NCBI GenBank assembly: GCA_017462605.1
Contig: JAFTQV010000039.1
Coordinates: forward strand, 1-49,891
DNA: 49,891 bases
Direction: 5' to 3'
Source: Clostridia bacterium
GTDB taxonomy: Bacteria; Bacillota; Clostridia; Oscillospirales; CAG-272
A program made the position numbers and the translations under genes. Under the pieces are notes generated by a model. The model ran no database searches. It was not told where the DNA came from and was given only the letters and a program-made list of their open reading frames with translations. Each line of letters begins with the position of its first letter. Position 1 is the stretch's first letter. This document shows positions 34,214 through 43,045 of the stretch, piece by piece.

Positions 34214-35725
34214 TTATTTATTCTTTCGTCTTATTATGATGACCGAGCCGACGACTGTTATAGCCGCGGGGATCATAAATATCAGGGTTGCGTATATGCG
34301 CGCGGTACCCATTGTAAGATTTTCAAGCATTCCGCTGTCTCTGTACACGGTGTTGCAGCCGTATGGAACTGCGCCCGCGCCAAAGACCTTATCAATGACG
34401 GAATAAACAAAATCACGGTTTGCGTAGCTGCTGGTGACAACAACGTCACTCGAGGTAAGATATACGCTCGGAACAACGAATACGCTGCTTCTCGTTCCGT
34501 TTTCGTTATCTGTGAAGGAGACGGCAGACATTGCGTAATTACCGCTGCCGTCCGTCTTTTTGCCGCCCGAATAAAGCTCCGCCGAGGCAGAGGACTTAAG
34601 AAGCGGCTCGGCATTTCCCGAAAGGATAAGCGCCGCGCACTCCTTGAGGCGCACCTTGGACGAGCCGTGCTTATCCAACTTCTCCTTGATAGACGCGCCA
34701 AGCTCGGTATCGGAAAGCGTGGAAATAAGGGTGAAATAATCAACCGTGACACCCTGATCGGAGTCTCTTATAAGGTTTTTAGCTCCGTCCTCGGAGTAGG
34801 ATATATCTATTCCGTGCCTCGAAAGAAGTCCTTCAAGCTCGGTAAGTCTTTCGACGTACGGGTCAAGCGCAACGAAAAGATTACCGCCGTCCTTAAGATA
34901 GGCGTCAAGCTTCTCTATCTCGGAGAAAACTCCGTTTCCCGCGGCGCTTTCAAAATCCTCTATCGGATTGGATATGACAACAAGCCCCGCATTCTCGGGT
35001 ATCATAGATACCGACTTTAGGTCGATCGTTGCGATCTCAAATCCCGCGCAGCTGAGCATATTCGCGAATGAAATATCCGAGACCTCGCCGTGGTAGGTGG
35101 TGAAGTAAGCCGTCTTATGCTCACTTTCAAGCACCCATTTTACCATAGCGGCGCAGACCTCCTCGCCGTTGTACGAGGTAAGCGCAGTGCTGCCGCTCGA
35201 ATCCTCGCCGTAGGTGCAGGTCGCAGAGCCGATGTTGGGAACCGTCTTATACGTTATATCCGAAAGGAAGATAACGCTGTAATCGTGCAAGGGATAAGAC
35301 GTGCCGTCGCTTGCCTTCTGATAAGGCGTAAGGTCGACAAGCTCTCCCGATGAATTTCTTTTCGTTATTATATTTACGTATTCAAGCCTTATAAGCTCGG
35401 GGTATCTTTCGGCAAACTGAAGCGCCGTCTCGTGGAAGGTATGCACCTCGTCCGAGCTATTCTCTATCGCGCTCTTTTCGCGGCAGAAAAGTATCGTTAC
35501 CTGCCTTCCGTGATCATTGATCTTTTCAAAATATTCGTCCGTTGCTCCGCTGATCGAAAGATCGTCTACCTCCGGCGAATAAAGGTACAGACCAAATCCC
35601 GCGGTAAGGGCGTAGATTATAGCGTTGAAGGCTATAACGACACCGATAAGAAGAGCGGTCATCGAAGTACCGAGGAAGCCCTCGCCGCGAAAGAACGCCG
35701 CGGCTTTTTTCTTAAAATTACTCAT
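34214..35725 (-). CDS. GldG-like ABC transporter auxiliary protein, first copy
   Basis: 503 residues. N-terminal membrane helix (about 19-46), then the extracytoplasmic GldG region: SISGATDEYFEKINDHGRQVTILFCREKSAIEN, AERYPELIRLEYVNI, YSVIFLSD, KTAYFTTYHGEVSDISF, NAGLVVISNPIEDFE, LDAYLKDGGNLFVALDPYV. A C-terminal helix (about 475-497) ends IIIRRKNK. The Gly-Gly-Asn-Leu-Phe-Val segment is typical for this family. Two GldG-type genes in a row suggest a heteromeric partner pair. AAAGGAG ribosome site; 13 bases after the permease. Confidence 0.8.
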   Translation of the reverse strand: MSNFKKKAAAFFRGEGFLGTSMTALLIGVVIAFNAIIYALTAGFGLYLYSPEVDDLSISGATDEYFEKINDHGRQVTILFCREKSAIENSSDEVHTFHETALQFAERYPELIRLEYVNIITKRNSSGELVDLTPYQKASDGTSYPLHDYSVIFLSDITYKTVPNIGSATCTYGEDSSGSTALTSYNGEEVCAAMVKWVLESEHKTAYFTTYHGEVSDISFANMLSCAGFEIATIDLKSVSMIPENAGLVVISNPIEDFESAAGNGVFSEIEKLDAYLKDGGNLFVALDPYVERLTELEGLLSRHGIDISYSEDGAKNLIRDSDQGVTVDYFTLISTLSDTELGASIKEKLDKHGSSKVRLKECAALILSGNAEPLLKSSASAELYSGGKKTDGSGNYAMSAVSFTDNENGTRSSVFVVPSVYLTSSDVVVTSSYANRDFVYSVIDKVFGAGAVPYGCNTVYRDSGMLENLTMGTARIYATLIFMIPAAITVVGSVIIIRRKNK

Positions 35726-35738
35726 TTTCGCTCCTTTA

Positions 35739-36446
35739 TCAGTTATAACGGCGGCGGTCGTAAATGCGTATAGTGAGGTAAACGAATACCGCTGTTACCG
35801 AAAGGTAATAAAGAAGAGACGAAAGGTCGAAATATCCGTTGGTAAACGCCTGAAATCTCGTGAAGATAGAAACGCAGTCAAAAACGTATCTGAGCCAGAA
35901 ATTGGCAGGAAGAAGGAGGTTGACAAGTCCTATCACGAGAAATACGAGGATTATAGCCATAGTTCCGACTGCGGCGGAAAGCTGATTTTCCGTCAGCGCC
36001 GAGACGAAGATTCCTATCGCGATGAAGGTCATACCCACAAGCAGAAGCGCAAGCACGTTGCCGAGCAGGTTCGCTGTCTTTACAGATGCGTAAGGATAAA
36101 GGATAAGAAAATAAAGCGAGTTGATGATAAGAGAGCCCGCAAACATGGTAAGCGCCGCAAGAAACTTTGCGAATACCATTCCCGTAAGCGATACGGGCGC
36201 TGTCAGAAGCAGCTGCTCGGTCTTTGTCTTTCTCTCATCGCTGAAGGACTTCATCGTGAGCAGCGGGAGCATTACCGCAGAGACTATCATCATATAAGTA
36301 AAGAACGACGTTATGTCCGCAGACATGGAAAAGAGCGTCGTAAAGCAGAATATCGCTCCGCCGATAGCAAGGAACAGAACGAGGAATACGTATCCTATGA
36401 CACCCGTGAAGTACGAGCGCATTTCTCTTTTATAAATAGCTAACAT
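35739..36446 (-). CDS. ABC-2 type permease (GldF-like)
   Basis: 235 residues with six predicted membrane helices. The start MLAIYKREMRSYFTGVIGYVFLVLFLAI is the classic ABC-2/GldF beginning, followed by a helix pair, the cytosolic MKSFSDERKTKTEQLLLTAPVSLTGMVFAKFLAAL segment, and an end of helices with IRIYDRRRYN. Forms the membrane pore with the ATPase at 36479; substrate unknown. In gliding Bacteroidota GldAFG supports motility, but in Firmicutes such systems have no known gliding role. 32 bases after the ATPase gene. Confidence 0.88.
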   Translation of the reverse strand: MLAIYKREMRSYFTGVIGYVFLVLFLAIGGAIFCFTTLFSMSADITSFFTYMMIVSAVMLPLLTMKSFSDERKTKTEQLLLTAPVSLTGMVFAKFLAALTMFAGSLIINSLYFLILYPYASVKTANLLGNVLALLLVGMTFIAIGIFVSALTENQLSAAVGTMAIILVFLVIGLVNLLLPANFWLRYVFDCVSIFTRFQAFTNGYFDLSSLLYYLSVTAVFVYLTIRIYDRRRYN

Positions 36447-36478
36447 ATCATTTGCCTTTCTTTTATTCCGTGGTTTGA

Positions 36479-37456
36479 TCAGTGAGCGCGGGGCTGCTTT
36501 TGCTTCGGCTTCGCTTCTACGCCGTTGTCTCTGTCAACAAGGCGGATGAAGATGCTCTCAAGGTCTGTTCCCATAGGAGCCATGCCGAGGATAGCCCACG
36601 AATGCTCGGCGCAGAGATTGAATATCGGCTTTCTCGGGTCTATGCCTCTGTCGCTCTCTATGATGTAAGCATAAGCATCCGCGTCTCTTTCTCCCGTGGA
36701 AGTGACGGTTTTTATTCCTCTGATCCTGCCAAGAGCTTGGGCAACGTCCTTCGTGGGGCCGCATATCTTGACCTCGTAATGATATCCCTCTTCGATAGCC
36801 TTGGTAAGCTCCGAGGTCTTCTCATCTGCAATGATCTTGCCCTGATTTATGATTATTACTCTTTCGCAGACCGCCTGGACCTCTGCGAGAATATGAGTCG
36901 AAAGTATTACCGTGTGATTCTTTGAAAGAGTTCTGATGAGGTTTCTTACCTCGAGTATCTGCTTCGGGTCAAGTCCGACCGTCGGCTCATCGAAAACTAT
37001 AAGCTTGGGGTCTCCGATAAGAGCCTGCGCGATGCCCACTCTCTGCTTATAGCCCTTCGAAAGATTCCTTATAAGTCTTCCGCGCGCGTCCGCGAGCTTG
37101 ACAACGTTGACTATCTCGGATATATGAGCGTCTCTGTCAAAGGAGCAAGCCTTAAGGTCAAAGACGAAATTGAGATACTCGTCCACCGTCATGTCTCCGT
37201 AAAGAGGCGGCTGCTCGGGAAGGAAGCCTATCATGCTCTTCGCCTCTATCGGGTTTTCAAGAATATCCACTCCGTTGATCTTCGCGGATCCCGAGGTGCT
37301 TGAAAGATAACCCGTTATTATATTCATAGTCGTACTTTTTCCCGCGCCGTTGGGGCCGAGCAGACCGACTATCTCTCCGTTTCCTATTTCAAAGCTGATA
37401 TCGTTTACAGCGTAATTCTGACCGAAACGCTTGACAAGATGCTCTACCTTTACCAT
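36479..37456 (-). CDS. ABC transporter ATP-binding protein (GldA-like)
   Basis: 325 residues from ATG 37456 (MVKVEHLVKRFGQ); a longer frame to 37552 has a hydrophobic leader and is not credible. Walker A GLLGPNGAGKST, Q-loop GFLPEQPPLYGDMTVDEYL, signature LSKGYKQRVGIAQAL, Walker B LIVFDEPTVGLD, and the switch STHIL. The C-terminal 90 residues (YHYEVKICGPTKDVAQAL..) are the usual regulatory tail. First gene of the operon with permease, two GldG-like proteins and the 976-residue protein. The divergent region to trpS is shared; no convincing promoter for this strand was found. Confidence 0.92.
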   Translation of the reverse strand: MVKVEHLVKRFGQNYAVNDISFEIGNGEIVGLLGPNGAGKSTTMNIITGYLSSTSGSAKINGVDILENPIEAKSMIGFLPEQPPLYGDMTVDEYLNFVFDLKACSFDRDAHISEIVNVVKLADARGRLIRNLSKGYKQRVGIAQALIGDPKLIVFDEPTVGLDPKQILEVRNLIRTLSKNHTVILSTHILAEVQAVCERVIIINQGKIIADEKTSELTKAIEEGYHYEVKICGPTKDVAQALGRIRGIKTVTSTGERDADAYAYIIESDRGIDPRKPIFNLCAEHSWAILGMAPMGTDLESIFIRLVDRDNGVEAKPKQKQPRAH

Positions 37457-37622
37457 ATTTTTCCGTCGGTTGCCCGACTTCCCCTCTCGTTTGTGTAATT
37501 TTAGTTCATACCATATGAGTATAACATATAATTGTAAACAAATTATAAACATTTAAAATTTTAATTCTAAATTATTTATGGACAGCTTGTATAATTATTG
37601 TTTCGAAATGGAGCTTCGGTGC

Positions 37623-37651
37623 TTGACAAAAGCAATTTTAGGTTGTATAAT
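37623..37651 (+). promoter_or_regulatory. Promoter of trpS
   Basis: TTGACA (37623-37628), 17-base spacer, TATAAT (37646-37651), 36 bases before the ATG. The leader is too short for a T-box. Confidence 0.88.
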
Positions 37652-37687
37652 CTTCGTAAGAAATAAAATCAAGGAAGCAATTGCAAT

Positions 37688-38695
37688 ATGAATGAAGCTG
37701 TTTTAGCGCCAAAAAAGACGGTTTTTTCGGGAGTTCAGCCCTCGGGAAATCTCACGATAGGTAATTACCTCGGCGCGATCAAGAATTTCTCCCGCTTTTC
37801 CGAGGAGTACAAAACTTTTTACTGCGTAGTGGATATGCACGCGATCACCGTAAGGCAGGTGCCCGCGGAGCTTCGCCGCAGAACATACGAGACGCTCGCT
37901 CTTTACATGGCTTGCGGCCTTGACGAGAAGAAGAATACCCTTTTCGTTCAGTCTCACGTGCCCGAGCATGCGGAGCTTGGCTGGATCCTCAATTGCTATA
38001 CGATGTTCGGCGAGCTTTCGCGAATGACCCAATTTAAGGATAAAAGCGCAAAACATGCGCAGAATATAAATGCAGGTCTATTTACTTATCCCACCCTTAT
38101 GGCGGCTGATATACTTCTTTATCAGACCGACGTTGTGCCCGTGGGAGTTGACCAGAAGCAGCATCTTGAGCTTGCGAGGGATATTGCCACACGATTCAAT
38201 CAGGCGTATTCCGATACCTTCAAGATCCCCGAGGGCTTTATCCCGAAGGAGACGATGAAGATAATGTCGCTTGCCGACCCCACCTCGAAAATGTCCAAAT
38301 CCGATCCCAACCAGAATTCGGTCGTCTATATCCTTGACTCGAAGGATGACGTTATGCGTAAATTCAAGAAGGCGGTTACCGACTCTGAGGCGTGCGTTAA
38401 ATACAGCGAGGATAAGCCGGGCGTATCAAACCTTATGTCTATATACAGAGCCTTCACGGGCAAGACCTTCGAGGAGATCGAGCGCGAATTTGAAGGCAAG
38501 GGATATGGCGACTTCAAGCTCGCCGTCGGAGAGGCTTGCGCAGACGGACTTCGCCCTGTCAGAGAAGAATTTGCAAGGCTTATGGCTGATAAGGCACATC
38601 TTGAAAGCGTTATGAAGGCGGGCGCAGAAGATGCTCATCACTACGCAATGCGTACGATGTCTAAGGTCAAAAGAAAGATTGGTTTTGTATACTAA
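37688..38695 (+). CDS. trpS: Tryptophanyl-tRNA synthetase
   Basis: Charges tRNA-Trp. 335 residues, class I: N-terminal FSGVQPSGNLTIGNYLGAI with the HIGH-type motif TIGN, then FYCVVDMHAITV, GWILNCYTMFGELSRMTQFKDKS, YPTLMAADILLYQTDVVPVGVDQKQHLELARDIATRFN, and KMSKS as SKMSKSDPNQ. All family motifs are present. AAGGAAG ribosome site. Unlike ileS it lacks a T-box, so its expression is probably not tied to tRNA charging through a leader. Confidence 0.97.
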   Translation: MNEAVLAPKKTVFSGVQPSGNLTIGNYLGAIKNFSRFSEEYKTFYCVVDMHAITVRQVPAELRRRTYETLALYMACGLDEKKNTLFVQSHVPEHAELGWILNCYTMFGELSRMTQFKDKSAKHAQNINAGLFTYPTLMAADILLYQTDVVPVGVDQKQHLELARDIATRFNQAYSDTFKIPEGFIPKETMKIMSLADPTSKMSKSDPNQNSVVYILDSKDDVMRKFKKAVTDSEACVKYSEDKPGVSNLMSIYRAFTGKTFEEIEREFEGKGYGDFKLAVGEACADGLRPVREEFARLMADKAHLESVMKAGAEDAHHYAMRTMSKVKRKIGFVY

Positions 38696-38743
38696 AGTGT
38701 GCAAATAACCGCATTTTATAATAAATATCCAATATAGGAGATA

Positions 38744-38787
38744 GAGCTGCAGCAGCGCATTTTGCGTTTCGCTTGCAGCTCTTTTTT
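38744..38787 (+). terminator. Terminator of trpS
   Basis: GAGCTGCA (38744-38751) pairs with TGCAGCTC (38774-38781), inner GCGCA/TGCGT, then six T. It ends only a few bases before the start of the next gene. Confidence 0.85.
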
Positions 38788-38791
38788 GTTT

Positions 38792-39712
38792 ATGCTTTTC
38801 CGCGCTATACTCCTCTCGCTCGCAGCCTTTGGGCTATCCTACGTTCTGACTCCGATAACCGTACCTTTATGCCGCCTTGTCGGCGCGATCGACCGCCCGG
38901 ACGGAGCAAGGAAGATCAATGATATACCTGTGCCAAGGCTCGGCGGTCTTGGGTTCTTCCTATCCTCGGCGATCATTCTTCTCCCGTTTGTGACCTTAAG
39001 TCCTGCCGCGGCGGCAGTCACCGTCTCGGGTGCGATCATCGTAGCGGGCGGGGTCGCAGACGACACCTTCGGGCTTTCTCCTTTGGCAAAATTTCTTATC
39101 CAGATCTGTGCATCGGCGATCGCCGTACTGATAGTAGGGATACCGGGATCATTCTCGTTTTTCGGGTTGTTCAGCATTCCGCTATCGGGAGTTCTCGGCT
39201 TTCTTTTCTCGGTATTCCGCTTTGTTTTTACCGTGAACGCCGTGAATTTTTCGGACGGACTGGACGGACTTGCCTCAGGCCTTTCCTCGGTAGCGCTCCT
39301 TTCCCTCGCGCTCTTTGGCGCGGCAAATTCAAGAAATTACCCTGCCGCTGCCGCTCTTATTCTTGCATTTGCGGTCATAGGCTTTATGCCGTACAATAAG
39401 TACCACGCGAAGGTATTTATGGGAGACTCGGGCTCTCAGTTTTTAGGGCTTGCTATCGCCATTCTCTCGATCGCCTGCTCCGAGGGCGGCGGCTTTACTC
39501 TTGAGACCTCGCTATTCCTCGCGATCCCAACGCTGGATACCGCCGTTTCAATAGCAAGGCGTATATTAAAAGGAAAAAGCCCCTTCGCGGCAGACAAGGG
39601 GCATCTTCATCATATTCTTTTAAATATCGGAGTTCCTCACCCGTATGCGGTGAATCTGCTCGTTGCCGTCTCGGCAATAATCGCCATAGGCGCTCTGCTC
39701 TTCACGGTTTGA
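38792..39712 (+). CDS. MraY/WecA-family undecaprenyl-phosphate sugar-1-phosphate transferase
   Basis: 306 residues from ATG 38792; a longer frame from TTG 38762 would lie inside the trpS terminator hairpin. Multi-pass membrane protein (about ten helices) with family motifs: RKINDIPVPRLGGLGF, GGVADDTFGLSPLAKF (the DD motif), NAVNFSDGLDGLASG, KVFMGDSGSQFLG and the HIS-loop KGHLHHIL. This fits WecA/TagO-type enzymes that move N-acetylhexosamine-1-phosphate onto undecaprenyl phosphate for wall polymers. No ribosome site precedes the ATG, which directly follows the terminator T-run; the promoter is not clear. Confidence 0.88.
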   Translation: MLFRAILLSLAAFGLSYVLTPITVPLCRLVGAIDRPDGARKINDIPVPRLGGLGFFLSSAIILLPFVTLSPAAAAVTVSGAIIVAGGVADDTFGLSPLAKFLIQICASAIAVLIVGIPGSFSFFGLFSIPLSGVLGFLFSVFRFVFTVNAVNFSDGLDGLASGLSSVALLSLALFGAANSRNYPAAAALILAFAVIGFMPYNKYHAKVFMGDSGSQFLGLAIAILSIACSEGGGFTLETSLFLAIPTLDTAVSIARRILKGKSPFAADKGHLHHILLNIGVPHPYAVNLLVAVSAIIAIGALLFTV

Positions 39713-39714
39713 CC

Positions 39715-40587
39715 TTACTCTGAAAGTATCGCAGAAAGCCTCTCGTTTATATCTCTTATCACTCCGTTTTTATCGGTATTCCACTCGGGAGCAAGAAGAA
39801 GCTCCTTCGGGCAATCGCCCGTTATGCGGTGTATGACCTTTTCGGGAAGGCGGCTTATGGCGTATGCCGCGCGCCTCACGTAATCCTCTCTCGATATAGG
39901 GGTATAGCTTCCTTCAAGACACATTTTTCCAAGGCGCGTCCCTTTTGCAACGTATACCGAATGGATCTTGACGCCCCACGTGCCCGAGAGATCAAGGGTA
40001 TCGAGGGTCTCTTCAAGCTCGCGGTCTCCCTCGCCGGGCAACCCGATCATAATATGAGTGACGGTGGGTATGCCTCTTGAATGAAGTATACTGCACGCCT
40101 CAAGGTATTTTTCGGTCTTGTAGCCTCTGTTGATGATCTCTGCCGTCTTATCGCTCGCCGTCTGGAGTCCAAGCTCGACCCACACGTCCACCCTATCCTT
40201 ATACGATGCAATAAGGTCGGCTATATCGCCGTCAATGCAATCGGGTCTTGTGCCTATCGCGAGGATCCTGATGCGGCTGTCAATAAGGGCGGCATCGTAT
40301 CTCGCCTTGAGGACGGATATCGGAGCGTACGTATTGGTAAAGTTCTGAAAATATGCTATACACTTATCATTATCGGCGGCATTCGCCAGCGCTCTTTGCA
40401 CCTGATCCTTTATCGAAACGCTCGCATCGATATGCTCGCCCGAGCCTCGCTCGGAGCAATAAATGCAGCCGCCTATGCCAAGAGTACCGTCTCGGTTTGG
40501 GCAGGTAAATCCGCCGTCAATGCAGATCTTCTTCATTCTGCCGCCGTATTTTTCTTTTAAATAACTGCTGAGATTTTTATAAAGCAT
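39715..40587 (-). CDS. TIGR01212-type radical SAM protein (YhcC-like)
   Basis: 290 residues. Cluster motif at the start: ICIDGGFTCPNRDGTLGIGGCIYCSERGSG, where the three Cys of CPNRDG-x6-CIYC hold the 4Fe-4S cluster in the spacing of the YhcC/TIGR01212 family. Further family text: YFQNFTNTYAP, LAIGTRPDCI, ELGLQTASDKTAEIINRGY, PTVTHIMIGLPGEGDRELEETLD and VKIHSVYVAKGTRLGKM. The exact reaction of the family is not well established. Promoter at 40622-40650. Convergent with the MraY/WecA-type gene, two bases apart. Confidence 0.9.
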   Translation of the reverse strand: MLYKNLSSYLKEKYGGRMKKICIDGGFTCPNRDGTLGIGGCIYCSERGSGEHIDASVSIKDQVQRALANAADNDKCIAYFQNFTNTYAPISVLKARYDAALIDSRIRILAIGTRPDCIDGDIADLIASYKDRVDVWVELGLQTASDKTAEIINRGYKTEKYLEACSILHSRGIPTVTHIMIGLPGEGDRELEETLDTLDLSGTWGVKIHSVYVAKGTRLGKMCLEGSYTPISREDYVRRAAYAISRLPEKVIHRITGDCPKELLLAPEWNTDKNGVIRDINERLSAILSE

Positions 40588-40621
40588 AAAATATCAAGCC
40601 CCCTTCGGTACTTCTTATTCT

Positions 40622-40650
40622 ATTGTATCACAAGCATATCGTTTTTTCAA
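40622..40650 (-). promoter_or_regulatory. Promoter of the radical SAM gene
   Basis: Minus strand TTGAAA (40645-40650), 17-base spacer, TACAAT (40622-40627). Confidence 0.78.
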
Positions 40651-40692
40651 GATAAAACCTAAAATGTAAATAATTGTATTAATTAACGCAAA

Positions 40693-40718
40693 AGCAGAGC
40701 CGCTCGCGCAGCTCTGCT
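40693..40718 (-). terminator. Terminator of the feo operon
   Basis: AGCAGAGC (40693-40700) pairs with GCTCTGCT (40711-40718); on the minus strand TTTGCGTTAATT follows. Placed seven bases beyond the last stop. Confidence 0.75.
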
Positions 40719-40724
40719 AATTAA

Positions 40725-40901
40725 TTATTTATCTTTTCCGTTCGCATTTTTAGAGTCGCAATTGCATTTACCGCCGCACTGCTTAGAATAGGGGCAGCCT
40801 ATGCAATGATCTCCTCTTTTCTTCGCTCTGATAATATAGAAGCTTGCGCCGCCAACAATAAGAACGATAAGCGCGATGACGATTATCTCGGCAGGTCCCA
40901 T
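40725..40901 (-). CDS. FeoB-associated Cys-rich membrane protein
   Basis: 58 residues from ATG 40901, directly after the feoB stop (TAATATG). One membrane helix (about 4-22, EIIVIALIVLIVGGASFYII), then basic residues and a Cys cluster CIGCPYSKQCGGKCNC. This matches the small FeoB-associated proteins that follow feoB in many Firmicutes and are thought to assist ferrous iron uptake. An upstream in-frame extension overlaps feoB and is rejected. Read from the feo transcript; terminator follows. Confidence 0.88.
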   Translation of the reverse strand: MGPAEIIVIALIVLIVGGASFYIIRAKKRGDHCIGCPYSKQCGGKCNCDSKNANGKDK

Positions 40902-40902
40902 A

Positions 40903-42942
40903 TTACACCGCCGCAGCCTTTTTGAGGCTCTTCTCTGCAATTTCCTTCTTATCAAGCTCGCGCCTTCTGATTATAAGGAAGGTATAGAGAGCCGCAACCG
41001 CGAGGACGACCGCCCAGCCGACTATGTAGATCCAAGCCGCTCCCTTGAGGTTACCTGTGAAAAGAGAGCCGAAGAAGTTTACGAGGAATCCGACCGAATA
41101 TCCAACAGAGAACTGAAGTCCTATGCCTGCAAAGAGCCACTTTTTGCTCTTGATCTCAGAGTTCATAGCTCCGATAGCCGCAAAGCAGGGGGGAGTAAAG
41201 AGGTTGAACATAAGGTATGCAAGAGCCACAGCCGCAACCATAACGCCGCCGCTTCCCGCGCCGAATGCGAGCGCTACCTCGCTTACGACAGCGTCACCCT
41301 CAAGGGCAAGCTCATCGGGGTTGATAAGGTTGGTGATACCGAAGCATACGGCAAGAGTTCCGACAACGTTTTCCTTAGCTATAAAGCCTGTGATAGCCGC
41401 AGCCGCGAGCTGCCATGAAACGTAGCCGATAATAGGAGCGAAGAGATATGCAAAGGGAGTTGCGATAGTTGCGAGAATAGATGCGTTGGGATCCTCAACA
41501 ACGGCAAAATTCCAGCCGAAGTTCTGCATAACGTGGACGACGAAGTTACATACGAGAATGATAGTTCCCGCCTTGACAACGAACGCCCAGCCGCGCTGAC
41601 CCATAGTCTTTGCCGCCTTAACGATAGAGGGCGCTTTATACTCGGGAAGCTCCATGATGAAGAAGGAGCGCTTTGCCTTATAGCCGTTCAGCGCATTGAC
41701 AAGAAGGGCGCAAAGCAGAATTATAACGATACCGACAAAGTACATCAGCGCTCCGACCCAAGCGGAGTTACCGAAGAATACGCCTGCAAAAAGAGCAATA
41801 ACGGGAAGCTTTGCTCCGCAGGGCATAAAGGGCGCGAGCATTGCAGTGGTCCTTCTCTCTCTTTCGTCACGGATCGTGCGGCAAGCCATAACGCCGGGGA
41901 TAGCGCAGCCTGTTCCGATAATAAAGGGAATGACCGATTTTCCCGAAAGACCGACCTTTTTGAAGATAGGATCAAGTACAATGGTAGCTCTTGCCATATA
42001 ACCGCAGTCCTCAAGAAGAGCGATAAGGAAGTACATTACCATAACGAGCGGCAGGAAGCCTACTATCGCTATAAATCCGCCTATAATACCGTCAACAAGC
42101 ATAGACGCCCAGATGCTATCCGAATTGATAGCCGTTGCTATCGCTTCCTGACCCATTTCAAGCCAGCCTACGAGAAGGTCCGCGATAAGCACGCCGGGAC
42201 CGAATTCCCACTGCGAGATAAGGAAAACGAGAAGCATTACGCACGCAAAGATCGGAATGCCGAACCATCTGTTGGTAAGCACCTCATCTATTTTGTCCTG
42301 GAAGTTTCTGTCCTTGGTAAGCACCTTACGGGTCTCGACCTCGCTTACGATGCCGTTGACAAAATCGAAGCGCTTACGGTCTGCAACCTCAACCACTGCC
42401 TTGTCCGTGAGGTCTATATCGCCCTCAAGATAAGGTGCTGTCTGACCCTTTCCGCTCTGTGCTATCGCCGCCGCAACAACGTCCTTAAGTCCTCTTTTTG
42501 AGGTGGAAACGGTGCTGATAACCGGGCAGCCAAGCTTTTTGGAGAGGCTATCCGCGTCAATTACAGTCTCCTTCTTCTGCGAAGCATCGCTCTTATTGAG
42601 GGCGACGACCACAGGGATACCAAGCTCGAGAAGCTGAGTTGTGAAAAAAAGGCTTCTGCTGAGGTTGGTCGAATCAACGATATTGATGATAACGTCCGGG
42701 CTCTCGTTCCTAACGTAAGAGCTGGTGATGCTCTCTTCACTTGTGAAGGGAGACATTGAGTACGCGCCGGGAAGGTCTACCGCGATAAGCTGCTTATCCC
42801 CTGCATACGCTTTTTTGATAGGGTGCTCCTTTTTGTCAACGGTAACACCCGCCCAGTTGCCGACCTTTTCGTTTCTGCCGGTCAGAGCGTTGTACATTGT
42901 AGTCTTGCCTGAGTTCGGGTTACCCGCTAAAGCAATTCTCAT
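40903..42942 (-). CDS. feoB: Ferrous iron transporter FeoB
   Basis: 679 residues. N-terminal G domain: G1 GNPNSGKTT (7-15), the G2 region WAGVTVDKKEH, G3 DLPGAYSM, G4 ALNKSDAS; then a helical switch region and the membrane transport domain with GETxxx-like PFIIGTGCAIPGVMACRTI, MLAPFMPCGAKLPVIALF, and FIAKENVVGTLAV. These are the conserved Gate and pore regions of FeoB. It imports Fe2+ across the cytoplasmic membrane. Downstream of feoA by 103 bases, in which a palindromic operator overlaps a candidate promoter. Confidence 0.96.
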   Translation of the reverse strand: MRIALAGNPNSGKTTMYNALTGRNEKVGNWAGVTVDKKEHPIKKAYAGDKQLIAVDLPGAYSMSPFTSEESITSSYVRNESPDVIINIVDSTNLSRSLFFTTQLLELGIPVVVALNKSDASQKKETVIDADSLSKKLGCPVISTVSTSKRGLKDVVAAAIAQSGKGQTAPYLEGDIDLTDKAVVEVADRKRFDFVNGIVSEVETRKVLTKDRNFQDKIDEVLTNRWFGIPIFACVMLLVFLISQWEFGPGVLIADLLVGWLEMGQEAIATAINSDSIWASMLVDGIIGGFIAIVGFLPLVMVMYFLIALLEDCGYMARATIVLDPIFKKVGLSGKSVIPFIIGTGCAIPGVMACRTIRDERERRTTAMLAPFMPCGAKLPVIALFAGVFFGNSAWVGALMYFVGIVIILLCALLVNALNGYKAKRSFFIMELPEYKAPSIVKAAKTMGQRGWAFVVKAGTIILVCNFVVHVMQNFGWNFAVVEDPNASILATIATPFAYLFAPIIGYVSWQLAAAAITGFIAKENVVGTLAVCFGITNLINPDELALEGDAVVSEVALAFGAGSGGVMVAAVALAYLMFNLFTPPCFAAIGAMNSEIKSKKWLFAGIGLQFSVGYSVGFLVNFFGSLFTGNLKGAAWIYIVGWAVVLAVAALYTFLIIRRRELDKKEIAEKSLKKAAAV

Positions 42943-42976
42943 ATTTTTTCTCCTTTTCGGAATATTTATAAACTGT

Positions 42977-43004
42977 CTTATAAAGTTAGCCGCCGCTAAC
43001 TCAA
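42977..43004 (-). promoter_or_regulatory. Candidate internal promoter of feoB covered by a palindromic operator
   Basis: Minus strand TTGAGT (42999-43004), 16-base spacer, TATAAG (42977-42982). The spacer contains the perfect palindrome AGTTAGC-n4-GCTAACT (42984-43001), the same half-site as upstream of feoA. Placing between -35 and -10 suggests repression by an iron-sensing regulator of the DtxR/MntR type, by analogy. Confidence 0.68.
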
Positions 43005-43012
43005 AGGGTGAA

Positions 43013-43030
43013 AAGTCAGCCTGCTGACTT
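43013..43030. promoter_or_regulatory. Variant palindrome between feoA and feoB
   Basis: AAGTCAGC-CT-GCTGACTT is an 18-base inverted repeat with a T-to-C change in each half-site relative to AGTTAGC, and a shorter spacer. It may be a weaker operator or a hairpin after feoA. Confidence 0.5.
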
Positions 43031-43045
43031 CGCGCGAATTTCCGA

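Noticed and set aside
37457..37600. Promoter for the Gld-like ABC operon
   Set aside because: TATACT and TATAAT-like boxes exist on the minus strand but no matching -35 at 16-18 bases could be found.
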